Shown: positions 45,836-58,814, counted from the first letter of the stretch. The stretch: 64,000 nt of DNA from Phlebotomus papatasi (GCF_024763615.1 NC_077222.1:21142001-21206000), one strand, 5' to 3'. Program-made: numbers and translations. Notes: a model not told the origin generated them from the letters alone.

Positions 45836-47975
45836 AGAGGTAATCCGGATACTTTTCATAGAGTGCGACTTTAATGCTTGTTTTTGGACTGATGAAATAT
45901 TTTTTTCGCCATTCCAAATCAATAAAATTATTCTTTGTTTAATTTAGAATCATAATAGAAATAGAATTTTAGCAATAATATTGATGAAAATTAATAAAAT
46001 TACGATAATATTAATATATGCGCAAGAATGTTACTGCGATGCTTTTTTGTAACTCCGTTGAATTCGATGAAACTCGGATGCTCATTTTAAGGAAAAGTTT
46101 AATGCATAAAAATGAGAAGATATTATTTCAAAAACATTTTTTTAGAGTTTTATTCCATCAATTAATTTCATTAATTTATTATTTAATTATATATATTTTT
46201 ATTTATTTTAAGATTGCACTCAATTCTTTGATTTTTCCTCGGTTTTTTTGGCTGACTTCCTCCCACGTTTTTTTCTTTTCAGCTTCAATTGGCATTTGAG
46301 CCTTTTCCTTTACCATGTGTTTCTCCTTTAGTTTTATCTCCTTTTCTTCTGCCCTTATATTTTTGTTCCTCTCTCTGGTCAACTTCCGTTCAGCAATTTC
46401 TTTCTTTTTTTGTAAATCCTGCCTCAATTTTTCCTCCTGTTCCGCGATAATTTCCTCGGAAGATACAATATACTGGTGTTTGACATTGCTGGCTTTGACC
46501 CTCTTCTTCTGACGACGTTTTGGAATTTCTCCTGGCCAGAAATAGCATTGTTTTAGTGTGTCGAAGATCGGTTGAGTCTCAGAAGTTGCAGAGAGTTGGT
46601 TTCCAGGGATGACTGGATCATTTGAAGGATTATTGTCGGTGGCCTGATCGTGCTGGTTATTGATAATGGACTCCTCTGAATGTTGGAAAACAATTTTCGG
46701 GAAATAAAGACCAGCATAGAAAAGTGGCCCATCTATCCAGCCACTCTGTGGTGACGTTCCCATTTTCCATCCTTCTGCGTTGTGAATGGCAATTTTTGGA
46801 GTAATGTCAGTTTTATGAACAGCCATTGGAGGAGCAAGTTCGCCAGTAGCTGACACCATGAAGAGTACTGTGAAACATTGCTTCGGTCCTGAATTTTTAA
46901 GAGATGGAACTACACGTGAACCTCTCCTGGACAGGACATTTCCATCTTCCGGTGTCAAAAAGAAGGCACTTTCGTCGCAATTAAAAACACGGTCTGGTGA
47001 AATGCTCAGAAGGTTGTGTTCTGTGAAATATCCAAGACAATTCTGAAACCATTCCGTGAGGTCTTCAGCAGTAACAGTAGCTCTTTCCAATGAGAAGGAT
47101 TTTGGCTTGCGCATGCTGAGCTCTGGATGACGCTTAAGAAAATTCCTGAACTAAACGTCTCCGGGTCTTCCAGCTGTAAAATGGTTTGGAATTTTGTAGA
47201 CCTCACAGATGAGTTTAACGCTGTCCAGAACTTGTTCCTTCCCGATGGGATGCCAGCCATCCGCACATCCCAGGATCCATTTGACAAGTTCTTTTTCCTG
47301 TTCTTTTGAAAGAATTGTTGGCCTGCCATTGGGGCACTCCTCTGGGTATCTGCCAGTCAATTTGTTGTGCAGTGTTGTTCTTGGGACATTAAATGTTTTG
47401 GATGCATATGCTATGGTAGAACCATCTCGTACACACTGCAGGGCATTCCTAAGACCTTCCTTAGAGTAGGGCTTGTCCTTATAGGTCTTTTCTTTTGTTC
47501 CCTTTGGCATCTGAAACAGAAAAAGAGTCCTGAACAATGCAAATTCTGAACCAAAACATTGACTTTCACCGCATCCGACTTGCATCGAAATGTAAACATT
47601 CACAAAAATCACTTATTTCTGTATGAATTATTAATATATTATCAATAAACTCTTACTCACCTTGTAGATCAATAACTACACTAACTTTTATTGATAATTT
47701 TGATTGCAAATAATGTTTTATTATATAGAAAAAACACTAAACTTTTTCCAGCGACGAGCTGTCAACAGCAAAATTTTCTCAGAAATTAAATTTTTAGTAC
47801 ACAACCCAGCTGACCCGAGCTTAAAAAAATATTTCTTTTACCCACTTATTAAACCGATAAAAATATAATTTTTGGTTTTTCTTAAAGTAGAATAGTTATA
47901 TTATGATACTTCAGTAATTAATTACAGAAATAAAAATATAAATTATATTTTAAGTGGATGTATCGGAGTTAAATC
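45836..47975 (-). mobile_element. pogo/Tigger-like DNA transposon, copy 1
   Basis: The extent is set by similarity with copy 2 (48336-50020): both have 'cttgtttttggactgatga' near the left end and an AT-rich right side with 'ttatatt' blocks. Terminal inverted repeats could not be defined with certainty. It holds one transposase gene on the minus strand. Confidence 0.6.
46203..47510 (-). pseudogene. pogo/Tigger-like transposase, copy 1
   Basis: Start at the ATG 47510 (MPKGTKEK). Residues 15-60 form a pipsqueak-type helix-turn-helix (LRNALQCVRDGSTIAYASKT), followed by a CENP-B-like DNA-binding segment (GRPTILSKEQEKEL). A TAG at about 47154 interrupts GRPGDV*FRNFLKRHPEL; copy 2 has TGG (Trp) at this place. 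The DDE_1 domain begins with the first Asp in FNCDESAFFL, but after GWIDGPLFYAGLYFPK the rest of the domain, with the second and third catalytic acids, is missing; the frame continues into a Lys/Glu-rich coiled-coil tail (EEKLRQDLQKKKEIAE). So an in-frame deletion and a nonsense codon both disable it. Confidence 0.8.
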
Positions 47976-48335
47976 GGTCGCGGCATCCGAGTTTTGCAAT
48001 CGTCGGAGTTACATGGCCTTACTATATACGGACTAACTAAAGAGACTAAAAGTAATTCAAATAAACGAAACATTATGATCAGCAGAGTGAGCGGTACAGT
48101 TTTCATGAATACTGATTATTTACTATTATATTTGTTTACTTTCTTTCTTTCTTTTTTGAAAATTATTTTTTTTAGTTATTCGAAAGCTTGTGGTCAGTAG
48201 AAGCTAAACAGTTAGAGATGGCTTGCTCTCTGCGATGATCCTCTCTTAAGTCAGTATTCTACAAAACCTATAAGACAGTCTTTTTGCTTTTTATATTACT
48301 CTTCCTCTTCCCCTATATTTTGGTATATATAGTAA

Positions 48336-50020
48336 GGTGCGGTAACTGGATCGTTTTCTGTATAGTGCTACTTAAATCTTGTTTTTGGACTGATGATATT
48401 CTTTTTTACTTCTTCTAAATCCATAAAATTATTCACTGTTTCATTCAGAAATACAATACATAAACATTACTAAAAATTCATTCATTCATTTTCAACCGCT
48501 TATCCCTATTGGGGTTGATTAAAAATATTAAGGAAAATTCATAAAATAATGATAATACTGAAATAAGTTAGAGTTCACTCAGTGGATCGCCTTTTCGCTA
48601 ATTGAATAAAATAATTAATATTATATAAATAATTATTATATAATTAATATTAAAACGAGAAAATAATTTTTTATTACATTTTTAAAATTTTTATTGGATT
48701 ATTTCATTTGATATTTAATGTGAAAGGCAGTCTTTGGTGTAATACCAGTTTTATTAACAATCATTGGAGGAACAAGTTGGCCAGTATCAGACACCATGAA
48801 GAGTATTGTGGCACATTCCTTCGATCCAGAATTTTTAAAAGCTGGCACAACACATGAACTTTTCTGGTCAATACATTTCCATCTTCTGGTGTCAAGAAAA
48901 AGGCACTTTCGTCGAAATTAAAAGCCCAGTCTAGTGAAATTGTCAGCAGATCGTTTTTTGTGAAATATTCTCGACAATTTTGAAGCCATTCCGTGAGATC
49001 TTCATCAGTAAGCACAGCCCTTTCCAATGAGAAAGACTTTGGCTTGTGTATGCTGAGCTCTGGATGATGCTTGAGAAAATTCCTGAACCAAACACCTCCA
49101 GGCCCTCCATCCGTAAAATAGTTTAGAATTTTGAAGGTCTCACAGATAATTTTGACGCTGTTCAGAATTTGTTCCTTCCCGATGGGATGCTAACCATCCG
49201 CACATCCCAGGATCCACATGACAAGTTCTTCGTGTTCTTTTGTAAAGGCCTTGATAGACATGAGGATTAGCCGCGAGACGGCTTAGTGTAATTATATTAA
49301 AAATTATGGTTAAAGTGCATTTCGGTCATTTTCCACTAAGTCCCTTCTTGGCTTAAGTCGTAAATGTGTCTAGGGCATAAGCGTCTTTGGCCTGCAATTG
49401 GTGCGCTCTTCCGGGTATCTGCCAGTCAATTTGTTGTACAGTGTCGCCTTTGATACATTAAATGTTTTGGATGCATAGGTTATGGTAGAACCTTCTCGTA
49501 TACACTTCAAGGCATTCTTTAGATCTTCTTTAGAATAATGTTTGTTCTTAGGAATCTATTCCTTTCTTTCCTTCAGTACTAAAACAGTTTTGAACAATGC
49601 GATTCCTGGAAAGAAATCTTGATTTGCGAAGTGCCCATTTTGGAGCAAAATGTAAACAGCCACAAATTCACTAATTTCTTTATAAAATATTATTATTTCA
49701 TGAACATCGATTTACTCAACTTGTAGGGGTATGATTGCACGTCACTTTTAATTAAACCTTTGGATTTTTTTTTCACAAGGAAAAAAACAATAAATATTTT
49801 CAATCAACCGCAAGCGAAAATATCTCTGCAAGAAAGTTTTTATTATACAGAACCCAGCTGACACAAGTTTGAAATGGGTCGATTACACTCACTTATTTAA
49901 CGGATAAAAATATTATTTTTGTTTTTTTTCTCAAAGTTGAATAGTTATATTATGTTACTGTAGTGACTATATTACGGAAATAAAAATAAAAATATTATTT
50001 TAGGTGGATTATCTAGATAG
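48336..50020 (-). mobile_element. pogo/Tigger-like DNA transposon, copy 2, decayed
   Basis: Same orientation as copy 1, about 360 bases away. The DDE start (ERAVLTDEDLTEW, FNFDESAFFL) is readable at 49027-48761 and upstream pieces of the DNA-binding domains at 49060-49560 in several frames. An F18 fragment interrupts it at about 49260-49378. Everything after the first Asp box is lost. Confidence 0.65.
49260..49378. repeat. F18 fragment nested in pogo copy 2
   Basis: From 'ttagccgcgagacggctta' to 'cgtaaatgtgtctagggca', like 3898-4082 and the F12 ends. Confidence 0.6.
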
Positions 50021-50167
50021 CGTAGTCATAAACGATCGACATAGCGAAGCGCCCAGATTAGCGCACTTGACGGTAGTACGACTCAATATTCTAAGTTATT
50101 AATAGTTGTTGATATACTATTTCACTCGTTAAAATTTTCTCAAGTTCCTACTTAACAAAATTAGTTT

Positions 50168-50810
50168 AAAAGTTTGACATTAAACCAGGAATTTTACAGA
50201 TTTTTTCACGGTATTTAAAATTTTTAGGAGTTGACTCTATCGGAGTCGTCCTGTATTTCTAAAATGCTTTTAAGATATTCCTTTCCATGGCGTTATCACA
50301 CTTGCACATTAAAATTTTAATGTGATTCACATTAATTGTCGCTTTTGTGAGCGCCCAAATATGTTATTTGTGGCTTTGAGTCACTTAATATTTGGGGTAT
50401 TGATAAAGAAGTGGACTTGGCCTGCAAAACTAAGTTCAAATTTACCTAAAGCATAAATATTTTTCACATTAAAAAATTAAAGAGAAAATCGCATTAATTT
50501 TTCGCAATTAATGCTATAAATCAATTTATATCAAATTTTGCGGGCCAAGTCTACCTTTTTATCAACAAATAGATCAAATTTTGAATATAAAATGATTCAA
50601 ACACAAATTACACATTTAGACTCCTACCAGCGACAATTAATGTGAATCATATTAAAATTTTAATGCGCAAGTGTGATAACACAGTAAAAGTTTGACATTA
50701 AACCAGGAATTTTACAGATTTTTTTCACGGTGTTTTAAATTTTTAGGAGTTGACTCTATCGGAGTCGTACTGTATTTCTAAAATGCTTTTAAGATATTTC
50801 TTTCCATTTT
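50168..50810. repeat. F15: 120-base direct repeats around a 400-base palindrome
   Basis: 50168-50288 and 50693-50810 are near-identical ('agtttgacattaaaccagga', 'ggagttgactctatcggagt'). Between them 'gttatcacacttgcacatta' faces 'taatgcgcaagtgtgataac', with further inverted blocks inside. Confidence 0.75.
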
Positions 50811-52856
50811 AGTATATGATGTTAAAGGTGTCTTGGCAAATATTTCGTCAACTATTATTAATATTATTATTTTTTAGTTTACTAATGAATTCTCTATATA
50901 TGTTACCAACAGACATCTCTGTCCTAGAATTGCGATAAAAATGCCTCAATTTTAAACAATATAGCATTTTTGTCTCATTTTTGTCTGTTTCTTTAAAATA
51001 AAATTTAAAAAAAATTAAATGAAATATTTGATAAAAAAACATATTTAAGATATTAAATCCAGTAATTTGAATAAGCTAATGTATTTTTCAAATAATAGAA
51101 TAATGATACAAATCCAACACTGTGGTTTTTATAAAGATCTTTATCTAAGGATAAAATTCTGCAGAACTTCTTCTGCAACTCCTTTACAAGTTTTCTAAAT
51201 TATTCAACGTATGAAAATTGTTCAATGGAAATGTAATCACTTAATTGTGTACAAATGCCAAACCCTTAATTAATATTTCTGCCACTCTTCTTCAGCGAAA
51301 TAGCATTAAACAGTTTTGACTTTGATGGCTAAACCACTAGCTGCAACAGGGAGTAACTTAAGGCGAATAATAACAAAAATTTATCCATTAACGTATCGAA
51401 TTACTGCAAGATTCCGACCTCATAATTAATCTAACCGACCATGAAATGTAAATTACCATCTGTTTATTTAGTGTATTAGAGGTTTGGCTGTTAAATCCAA
51501 ATAGCGCAGATTTCAGCTCATAGTCCCCGATATTCAACCCTCCTTGGCTGTTTTGTCTAACAATTTCTGGTACTCGAGGAGGGGTGTTGTATACCCCGAA
51601 ATCCTAAAAGAAAAAAGAGGAGTCAAGAGATTCAATGAAATACAAAAGGGGTTGATATCAATTGAGGAAGAGTGAATTTCGGCGCGTGTTGTAAAAAAAA
51701 TCTGCGTAACCCAATTTCGTACTTCAAAATCACGAAGATGGAAATTTTAGGGCTTCACAGCAATTTCTTTCCTATTTTCTCACTCAGATTTTTTTCCCAA
51801 TCCCTCTCTGAGGATATAGATTGGTGAGGGTTTGGCTTTAGGATGGGGTGAATAAATGTCTCTATTTGTGAGTGTTATTTCACATTCTCTAATAGAGATA
51901 TCTCGATTTTATTTGGTGCTTTAACACCCATCGGAATGTTCACGTGTAATTGATTTTGTTTGGTATATGAAAGGAGGGTTGAATCCAAAGAAAATGGACA
52001 TAACTCTCACCAAGAAGGTTACATAATGTCGAAGGGTGGATAAAAGAATAGTCCGATTAGATAGCAAAAATTCCCCGTTGATGTGGCTTCTGCGAGAAAT
52101 TCATTAGAAGAATTAATAATCCTTATTGTCGTGGTCGAATTACTTGAAGGTAATCCTTGTGATTGTTGACAGTTAGTCAAGCGTTTCACCTAATCCACCA
52201 AGGACCAAAGATGAGAATATACTCTTTGGGGTTTCAACATGATAAAATTTCCTGCTTCTGTACATCTGTGCTATTTTTGTGACATTTTCCACTCGGAACA
52301 TATTGCGAAAAAAGAACGATCAATGGCTGAAAGAAAAGAAATCCCATCAAAGGAAAATTCTAGGGTGGATGGCAAAAACATTTTCTCGGTACATCATCAC
52401 TGAGAAATTCAAATTTCAGCATTGTCATAAATTCATAAATATGTTAAAAGGTTCCAATACATATCGAAGAGATGAGAGATTGAATTGCACTCCGAAAAAA
52501 GAGTAAGGCCCCAAATTAATTCAGGTTAGCACTCTAGAATATTTAGCTATTAGCTTGTAAACTTTCGCAATAAAGGATTTGGTGAGGGAAATTTATGCAA
52601 AAGACTTCTATACTTATATAACTTTACATAAATGTTTTTACTAGGCTTAAAAAATAAAAGCTTAATATTGAGTTCAAAATAATTTATAATTATAAGTTTT
52701 ACTTCCGTGAAAAATTATTTTTTTGCATTAATTGCTAAAAGTTTCTTGAGAAGGTGTTTTTCCCCAAGTTAATCAATAAGAAAGTCTTTGAAGAGGAACC
52801 AGCTTATTTATTTATAAATACAGGAGATCCCGAGATTATGTACATTGTCAAGATCA
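50811..52856. other. Unique intergenic sequence
   Basis: 51290-52500 has even composition and no repeat match; candidate regulatory DNA. A 75-codon frame at 52279 is not supported. Confidence 0.35.
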
Positions 52857-53035
52857 AAAAAACTGGGGCATCACCAAACTTCTTTTTATTTCCAAAATAA
52901 CTTGGACTATGATGGCAATTTTTTCAGTATCTGAACTCATATATTGCTCTCGTCCTGAAGTCTAATATTTTATTAAAAGTCGCGGTGTTCGATGGGTTCA
53001 GTGTCACCCGTGTTCGGTGGTGCCCCAGTTTCCCC
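52857..53035. repeat. F9 palindromic MITE, copy b
   Basis: AACTGGGGCATCACC left and GGTGGTGCCCCAGTTTCCCC right; left terminus degraded. Confidence 0.65.
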
Positions 53036-53532
53036 TGTTGTACATCCAGAAAATTTGCATACCCGCAGGACATTTCTTTCGAAAAAGTTGACTAGACAAA
53101 CAAATAATGATAAAAGTTCCAACTACTTTTTGCCCTATTGCCCCACGTACCTCAATAATTTGTTAAAATATTCATAAATCTATGATTCACGGATATTTTG
53201 AGCATATTTCTCAACAGGATGGGGTAATATTTGGGCTTTGGGTCTTGAAATTTTTTGGCAATTTTGAGCCGGATATTAACCGATAAGTAATTTTTGTTCG
53301 AAAATAAATTCTATCACTCCTAATCTATTTTGGGTATTTTTCGGTTCAAATCGGGTTTGAATTAAAATCATTGAAATGATAATTGTCAGATTTTAGAGGA
53401 ACATTACAATAATTTTTAAAATAAATTACTATTATTTATATATGAAATATGAGAAATATATCATAGTTAATGGTTAAAATTATTTTTTTAGTTTTAAACT
53501 AGTGTATTAGGCTTCAAATTTTCAATAGAGTA

Positions 53533-54518
53533 GTGTAAGTGTGCCAAATTTCGGTATAGTTGCATATAAGCACCGAAGTCCTAAGTTTGAAATGCAATAT
53601 TTTTAATTCATATTGATATTTTTTGTTACTTCCTTTTCGGGAAGGTTGTGTGGAACATTGAAAACTAGTTTATCATCTTTGTTTTCTTTAAATCACTTCC
53701 TAAAATATTGAAAAATTAATAATAATATGGACATTGCTTTGGGTACAATTCCGGCCACTTTGAGTGAAATACCGCCTACCTTTTTCTGACCACCTTTTGT
53801 GACGAAACGTATAGAAAATTTCAAAACGTCAAACGAAACGAGTTTAATATTTAGTTTAATACATATGACCCACAAGCCCTGAGATCTCCCGTGTAATTTG
53901 CCCTGAAGATCTGAAGAGTAGCATCTCAAATTAACGCGCAGATTCCCGTAGCAATTTGTCCTCTTTTTTTCTGGACATTGTAGAACTCAGAAATTGAAAG
54001 AAAAACATAAAATGAATAAGAAATTTAGGAAAGCAAAAGATATTGCCGGAATAGGCAACACTAAATCACCGGAGAGACGCTCATAAAGTATATAGTTTTT
54101 TACGCGAAATACAGGATCCAGCTGGGAAATTTCACCCGAAATTTAAAGATTGATTCACTATTAACATAAATAAAAATAATCTTTAATGAAAACTAATCAA
54201 TTTTCATGAAAAACTCTGAAGGAAAACCTCTTGCACTTCACCACAAATCGACTGCTAGAAACACAATCGATCTGTCACATTTTTTGTAAACCTCTTTCCA
54301 CACTGAGTTTTTACAACGCAATTTAAATTCAAATGATACCTAAAATTTAACGGTCTTTGTGTTAATGCATCCTAAAATGAATAAATATTTAACAGCAAGA
54401 TTAATTCATTGACTATTCGAATATACCATACATAATTTTAATTAATTAATTTCCATGGCCGAAATTACACTCAAAGTGGCCGAAATTAGAAGCTGGCCGA
54501 AATTTGGCACACTTCCCC
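53533..54518. repeat. F7 foldback, copy b (enlarged interior)
   Basis: Ends GTAAGTGTGCCAAATTTCGG and GAAATTTGGCACACTTCCCC; the middle is about 570 bases longer than in copies a and c, possibly a fuller ancestor. No transposase frame seen. Confidence 0.65.
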
Positions 54519-55690
54519 TATATTCCGGCATTTTGCCCTGAAAGATTCCTTATAGAGACCAAGGCTTATCGTGATCAATTCCTCGGCAGCGACCCAGCTC
54601 TGTGCTTCCATCCAAATGGTTTCAGACCATGTTACTATGACAGTGTCTCCTGTCAGCCAATTCCCCCAAGGCTGGAAACACAACTATACCGCTAGTAAAA
54701 GGCTTTGCTTGGAGCGAGAGGCGGGAAATATGAATTTCCCTTGAACTAGGAAGGGTATCCACCAGCCGAGCTCCATTTCGCTATCGGTGGAAAATCCCGA
54801 CAACAAGAGGAATAATTTCGGTTAGTTATTCAGCAAAGGTTTTAAGAAAAACAAATCGATTTTGATTAGTAAAATAATCATTTATGGTCAGAAAAAAAGT
54901 CGAATGATATTATAACTTCTTAATTTTCGTCTTTCCAATACCATTTCACTACCACTTTACATTAGGTACGACCGGGCCAGAAGTAGTCATGGAAATAGAG
55001 TAAGACGGAGGGTTATTTAGTTTTCTTTATAAAGAATATTAAGCAAAATACTATTTATTCATTATTAACCCCTTCCCTATTATTTCAAATATTTATCAAT
55101 CTGTATCAAATAAGTGTTTCACAAGTTATAGGCAAAGAAAAGTGTCATTTACTATGGCTAATTCTTCCCTGTAGAGCAATTCTAAAGCAGTATGATAATG
55201 TCATATGGCAAATTTTTAAACTTTTGGGTGACCAATTCTGATAATTCAATTCAAAATAAGACTTATATCCGTTATTCAGAGCTTCACAGAGCTCTTTGCA
55301 ATAGCCATTCGATGCTTATAGGGCTCTTATGTTATCCTGCTTCCGAATTTGCTACGAAAATTTGTCATATGATATTGTCATATCGCTACAGAATACCCCT
55401 ACTGGTCTCCCTTAGGTGGAAGTGGACTACCTTTGAAATGGTGTAGCTAATTAGACTTTTTTCTTCTATTTGTAAATGGATCTTAGCATTATACAATTGA
55501 GCTTCATTACCTAGACTAAATCCCATGTAAAATTTAAAAAATTGAATTTCAAAATTGTTTTAATTTAGATGTTTTCGCGCATTTTTATCAAAATACTGCT
55601 CAATATGCTGCAGACTGTTGTAATAACCTGAAATTCTTATTGTATAATATTGTTGCATCTATATAAAATTACAAAACTTTGAAAAATACA
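54519..55690. other. Intergenic; F10 half copy near 55415
   Basis: A short F10-like end ('ggtggaagtggactaccttt') lies near 55413. Otherwise nothing recognised. Confidence 0.35.
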
Positions 55691-55692
55691 TT

Positions 55693-56114
55693 GGGTAAGT
55701 GTGCCAAATTCCGGCCAGCTTGTAATTTCGGCCACCTTTTTTGTTCCTCAAATTTCCATTAACCTTTAAGTTTTTACGTACTCTAGTGATTATACAATGC
55801 AAAAGAATAACAAAAAATGAAGCTTCGACAAACGAGATGACGTGAAAAAATATTGGAAGAATTCCCGAAGGGCAAGGAACTATGAGAATGAAGGTGGCCG
55901 AAATAGGGCACCAAAGCTATGTCTACATTATTATTTATTTTAAAATGTATTAAGAATGATTTTAGAGTAAATAAAGAGGGGAAAGTCTTTACAAGGTTCC
56001 AAGCAACACTCTTTCAGAAGAAAGAATAAAAAAAAATTGAATTTAAAATATTACATTTCAAACTTGAGACTTTGACGCTTGCATGCAACTATGCCGAAGT
56101 TTGGCACACTTACT
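55693..56114. repeat. F7 foldback MITE, copy c
   Basis: GGGTAAGTGTGCCAAATTCC start and GTTTGGCACACTTACTC end; interior inverted relative to copy a. Confidence 0.75.
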
Positions 56115-56115
56115 C

Positions 56116-56908
56116 TTTAGCATTAAGGTTGTGCGACATTTTTAGGAATCTTAATTTTTTTAGAATATAGCCCAAGGTAAGAAGAACTGATTATTCTGAG
56201 TATATTTCGTATAAGCGATTTATACTGGGCATGAACAACCTTGCATCTCCGCCTGGGTATTTTGTGTGACATCCCAATTCTCTGCCCTTTCGCCTGTTGA
56301 GCCTGGTACTTTTCTCTCCCCCACATCCTGGATTTTCCTGGTATAATGGAGCGCGGTAAGCCCTTATGTATCTACCTCTTGCTCGCTCATTCGTAATCAT
56401 GATGCTGTGGATTCATATGCTTCCTGCATATTTAATGTGATTTTAATGTGTCTCTGCTAAACCTCTTATATTTCGAACAAGCCATTATATATTTTGCCTT
56501 CATGTGTATTTATACTCAACAATCTTTCATCCTTTTTTTTGGAGCAGACAAAGTGAGAAATTGAAAATTCTGCTGATAAAAATTCACATTGAAATTAAAT
56601 GGTTCTGCGGAAATATTTTTGTGGTCAATCAACGATGTTATCAAATCCATTGTCTTTGTTCAATTTTTAATGGTGAATCTCTGAGTAGGTGAATTGTCAA
56701 ATACATAGCAATTTCATTGAGTGTGTCTTTTTGTGAAAATTCATTTTTATTTAAATGGATTTTCCGCCACTCTCAATAAGCTCTCAATTCCACAGATTTT
56801 CACGCACTGCGGATAATTCTTGCAATTTGCTGTACTGCTTTTATTTCCTGCGTCGACATTGATTTTTTTCCGGTACACAATCATGCCCAAACACTACCGT
56901 GATTTTTC
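56116..56908. other. Upstream region of ML-A
   Basis: Even composition, no repeats; likely to contain upstream control sequence of ML-A. No frame supported. Confidence 0.35.
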
Positions 56909-56945
56909 TATAAATTTTGTGACACCTTTGGAAAGAAGTTCAGTT
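56909..56945 (+). promoter_or_regulatory. Core promoter of ML-A
   Basis: TATAAAT at 56909-56915 and initiator TCAGTT with its A at 56942, 33 bases apart. Leader to the ATG at 56971 is 29 bases. Confidence 0.65.
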
Positions 56946-56970
56946 ACCATTCTGCAAAAGACGCGATAGA

Positions 56971-57583
56971 ATGTCTCGATTTTGCTTTGTGCTACTTCTT
57001 TTACCAGTTCTTGCAAGAGCGGGAAATATCCTTCACTATCCGTGTAATAAATTATTGAAAATAGAAGGATTCTACTGAACCTACTTTATTAAAGATTTTT
57101 TTTTAAATTGTTTTATCAAAAGGTGTGAACTCTTATTCTGAACCTAGACCTCTTGTGCCAAATTGGATATGGGTTGAGGGATGTGATAAGACGGCTTGTT
57201 CTGTACCCAACGGATCAAGCCGTACCTTACGAACAGGATTCAATTCACCGACAACGCATTATAGTCTTAAAGGAACTCTGAGGACCTTTCTCTTTGGTAT
57301 AGAATTCGAAATAGAGCAGCCGGAAGAACTGAAGAATCTCTGTGAACATGTCATCGGAGGCTGTCCTATTCTCCAAGGTTCAGGGGAAAGGATCGGTGAA
57401 CTTACAATAGAGGCCAAATCACCTGTTTCTGGTGTCACAGTTAGAGTAGAAGTATCTGTAATAGATGCAGATACCAATGCTGTAGTCGCATGTGCAGGTA
57501 ACTAATGGTTTTAAGAACCTTCATTACCCACTTGATAATTATAATTTTAATTTTTTTCAGGTGGAGATGTATCAATCATTTAG
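56971..57583 (+). CDS. ML-A: secreted ML-domain (NPC2/MD-2-like) lipid-binding protein
   Basis: Exons 56971-57043, 57123-57497 and 57561-57583, introns of 79 and 63 bases (GT-AG), give 156 residues, the usual length of an ML protein. Residues 1-17 are a signal peptide ending ARA. The mature protein has six cysteines at 25, 45, 50, 98, 105 and 148, which fits the NPC2 disulfide plan 25-148, 45-50 and 98-105. The segment GGCPILQGSGER, between the fifth Cys and the last strands, is typical of the family. ML proteins bind lipids such as sterols or fatty acids, or microbial lipids, in a beta-sandwich pocket outside the cell or in lysosomes; the ligand here is unknown. Paralogue ML-B lies 3 kb downstream on the same strand. 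Confidence 0.9.
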
Positions 57584-58814
57584 TTTAAATTAAGCACATA
57601 TGTAGGTGCTAAATTTTAATATTAATCCCGGTGTAAAGTGATTTTATTTTAGAATCCTATTATTATTTTCGTTTCGTAGAGGTTTCAAAATGTAAAAATC
57701 ATCAGAAACATTAGGAAACTTGAGAAACTCATTTATTCTAATTGAGATTTTTTTTTTAAATTTATTTTCAAAATGAGGAATTGTGATTATGGTTCTATTC
57801 AATATAACTCTGCGTCGATTTAGATTGCAAATACTTTGAAAAATGTTGTGGATTGTATCAGCGAGCGTTGTACTAAAATTTATTCAAAGCTATGTTTTTG
57901 AATGTACTTACTCTAAAAATACATATTACTAAATATGAATTTTTGTGTTTTACAAAAACGAAAGAAAAACAGAAATAATTCAGTGCTTTTTATACGAAAT
58001 TAAAAGGTATAAAAAAACATTATTGAACGATAGTATTAAAAAAAATTATATAGGGAATAATGGACTAATTTTGAACATAATTTCCTTTTGGATTTTGAGA
58101 TTTTTTTACTCTTTCACACTCTTTCAGTTAGGCAAAGAAAAAGGAGAGCGAACAAAAAGATGCAAACTTTTTCGAGTGTTTTTTGGTCATCCGAAGGTTT
58201 GGTAATTTGTAGGAGAAACCGGGGAAAATTTAACAAATAAATATAATTATTCTTTGTCTGTAATTTGTGGAAGATATGTTTAGATAAGACTGATAAATAT
58301 TTTATTGTTTAAGGAGGAAGGTGTATACTTTGAGTAAATAGTGGATTCCTCGATATTTTTTTCTAACTAATCATGGTTAATTGTGCTTCGATTCGCCGTA
58401 AATAAGTCTCAAATTCACACAGTAAATTCATTGAATTTTACGGTTAAGTCAAGTACTACACATACAACAACAAATCACACTAATTGATCAAGATTACAAG
58501 TGATAATACTGATGAAGAAGTGGCGGTGCTATCTTGGCTCTTTAAAAAGAGACAATCTACGTTGCAAATCTGTTTTCTATTTTATTATGTTTTACTACGG
58601 ATTTGAAAAATTATTTAAAGCTTACGCTCTTTCATACTCGTAAACGATGTCAGATACGATAATTTTATAGTGATATAGTGATTTTTAATAGCCAAATAGT
58701 TTCGTTACTTACTGAACAAGGAATTTAGAATCTTACCCACTTATGTTTTTGGAAGATATTAAGTCCTTTTATATATTTCTAAATAATTTCACTTAAAAAT
58801 ATCCTAAGCTACAT
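57584..58814. other. 3' region of ML-A and intergenic
   Basis: AT-rich; no gene. Short frames are unsupported. Confidence 0.35.

Noticed and set aside
46018..46299. 93-codon plus frame near pogo copy 1
   Set aside because: Antisense and 3' flank of the transposase; no support.
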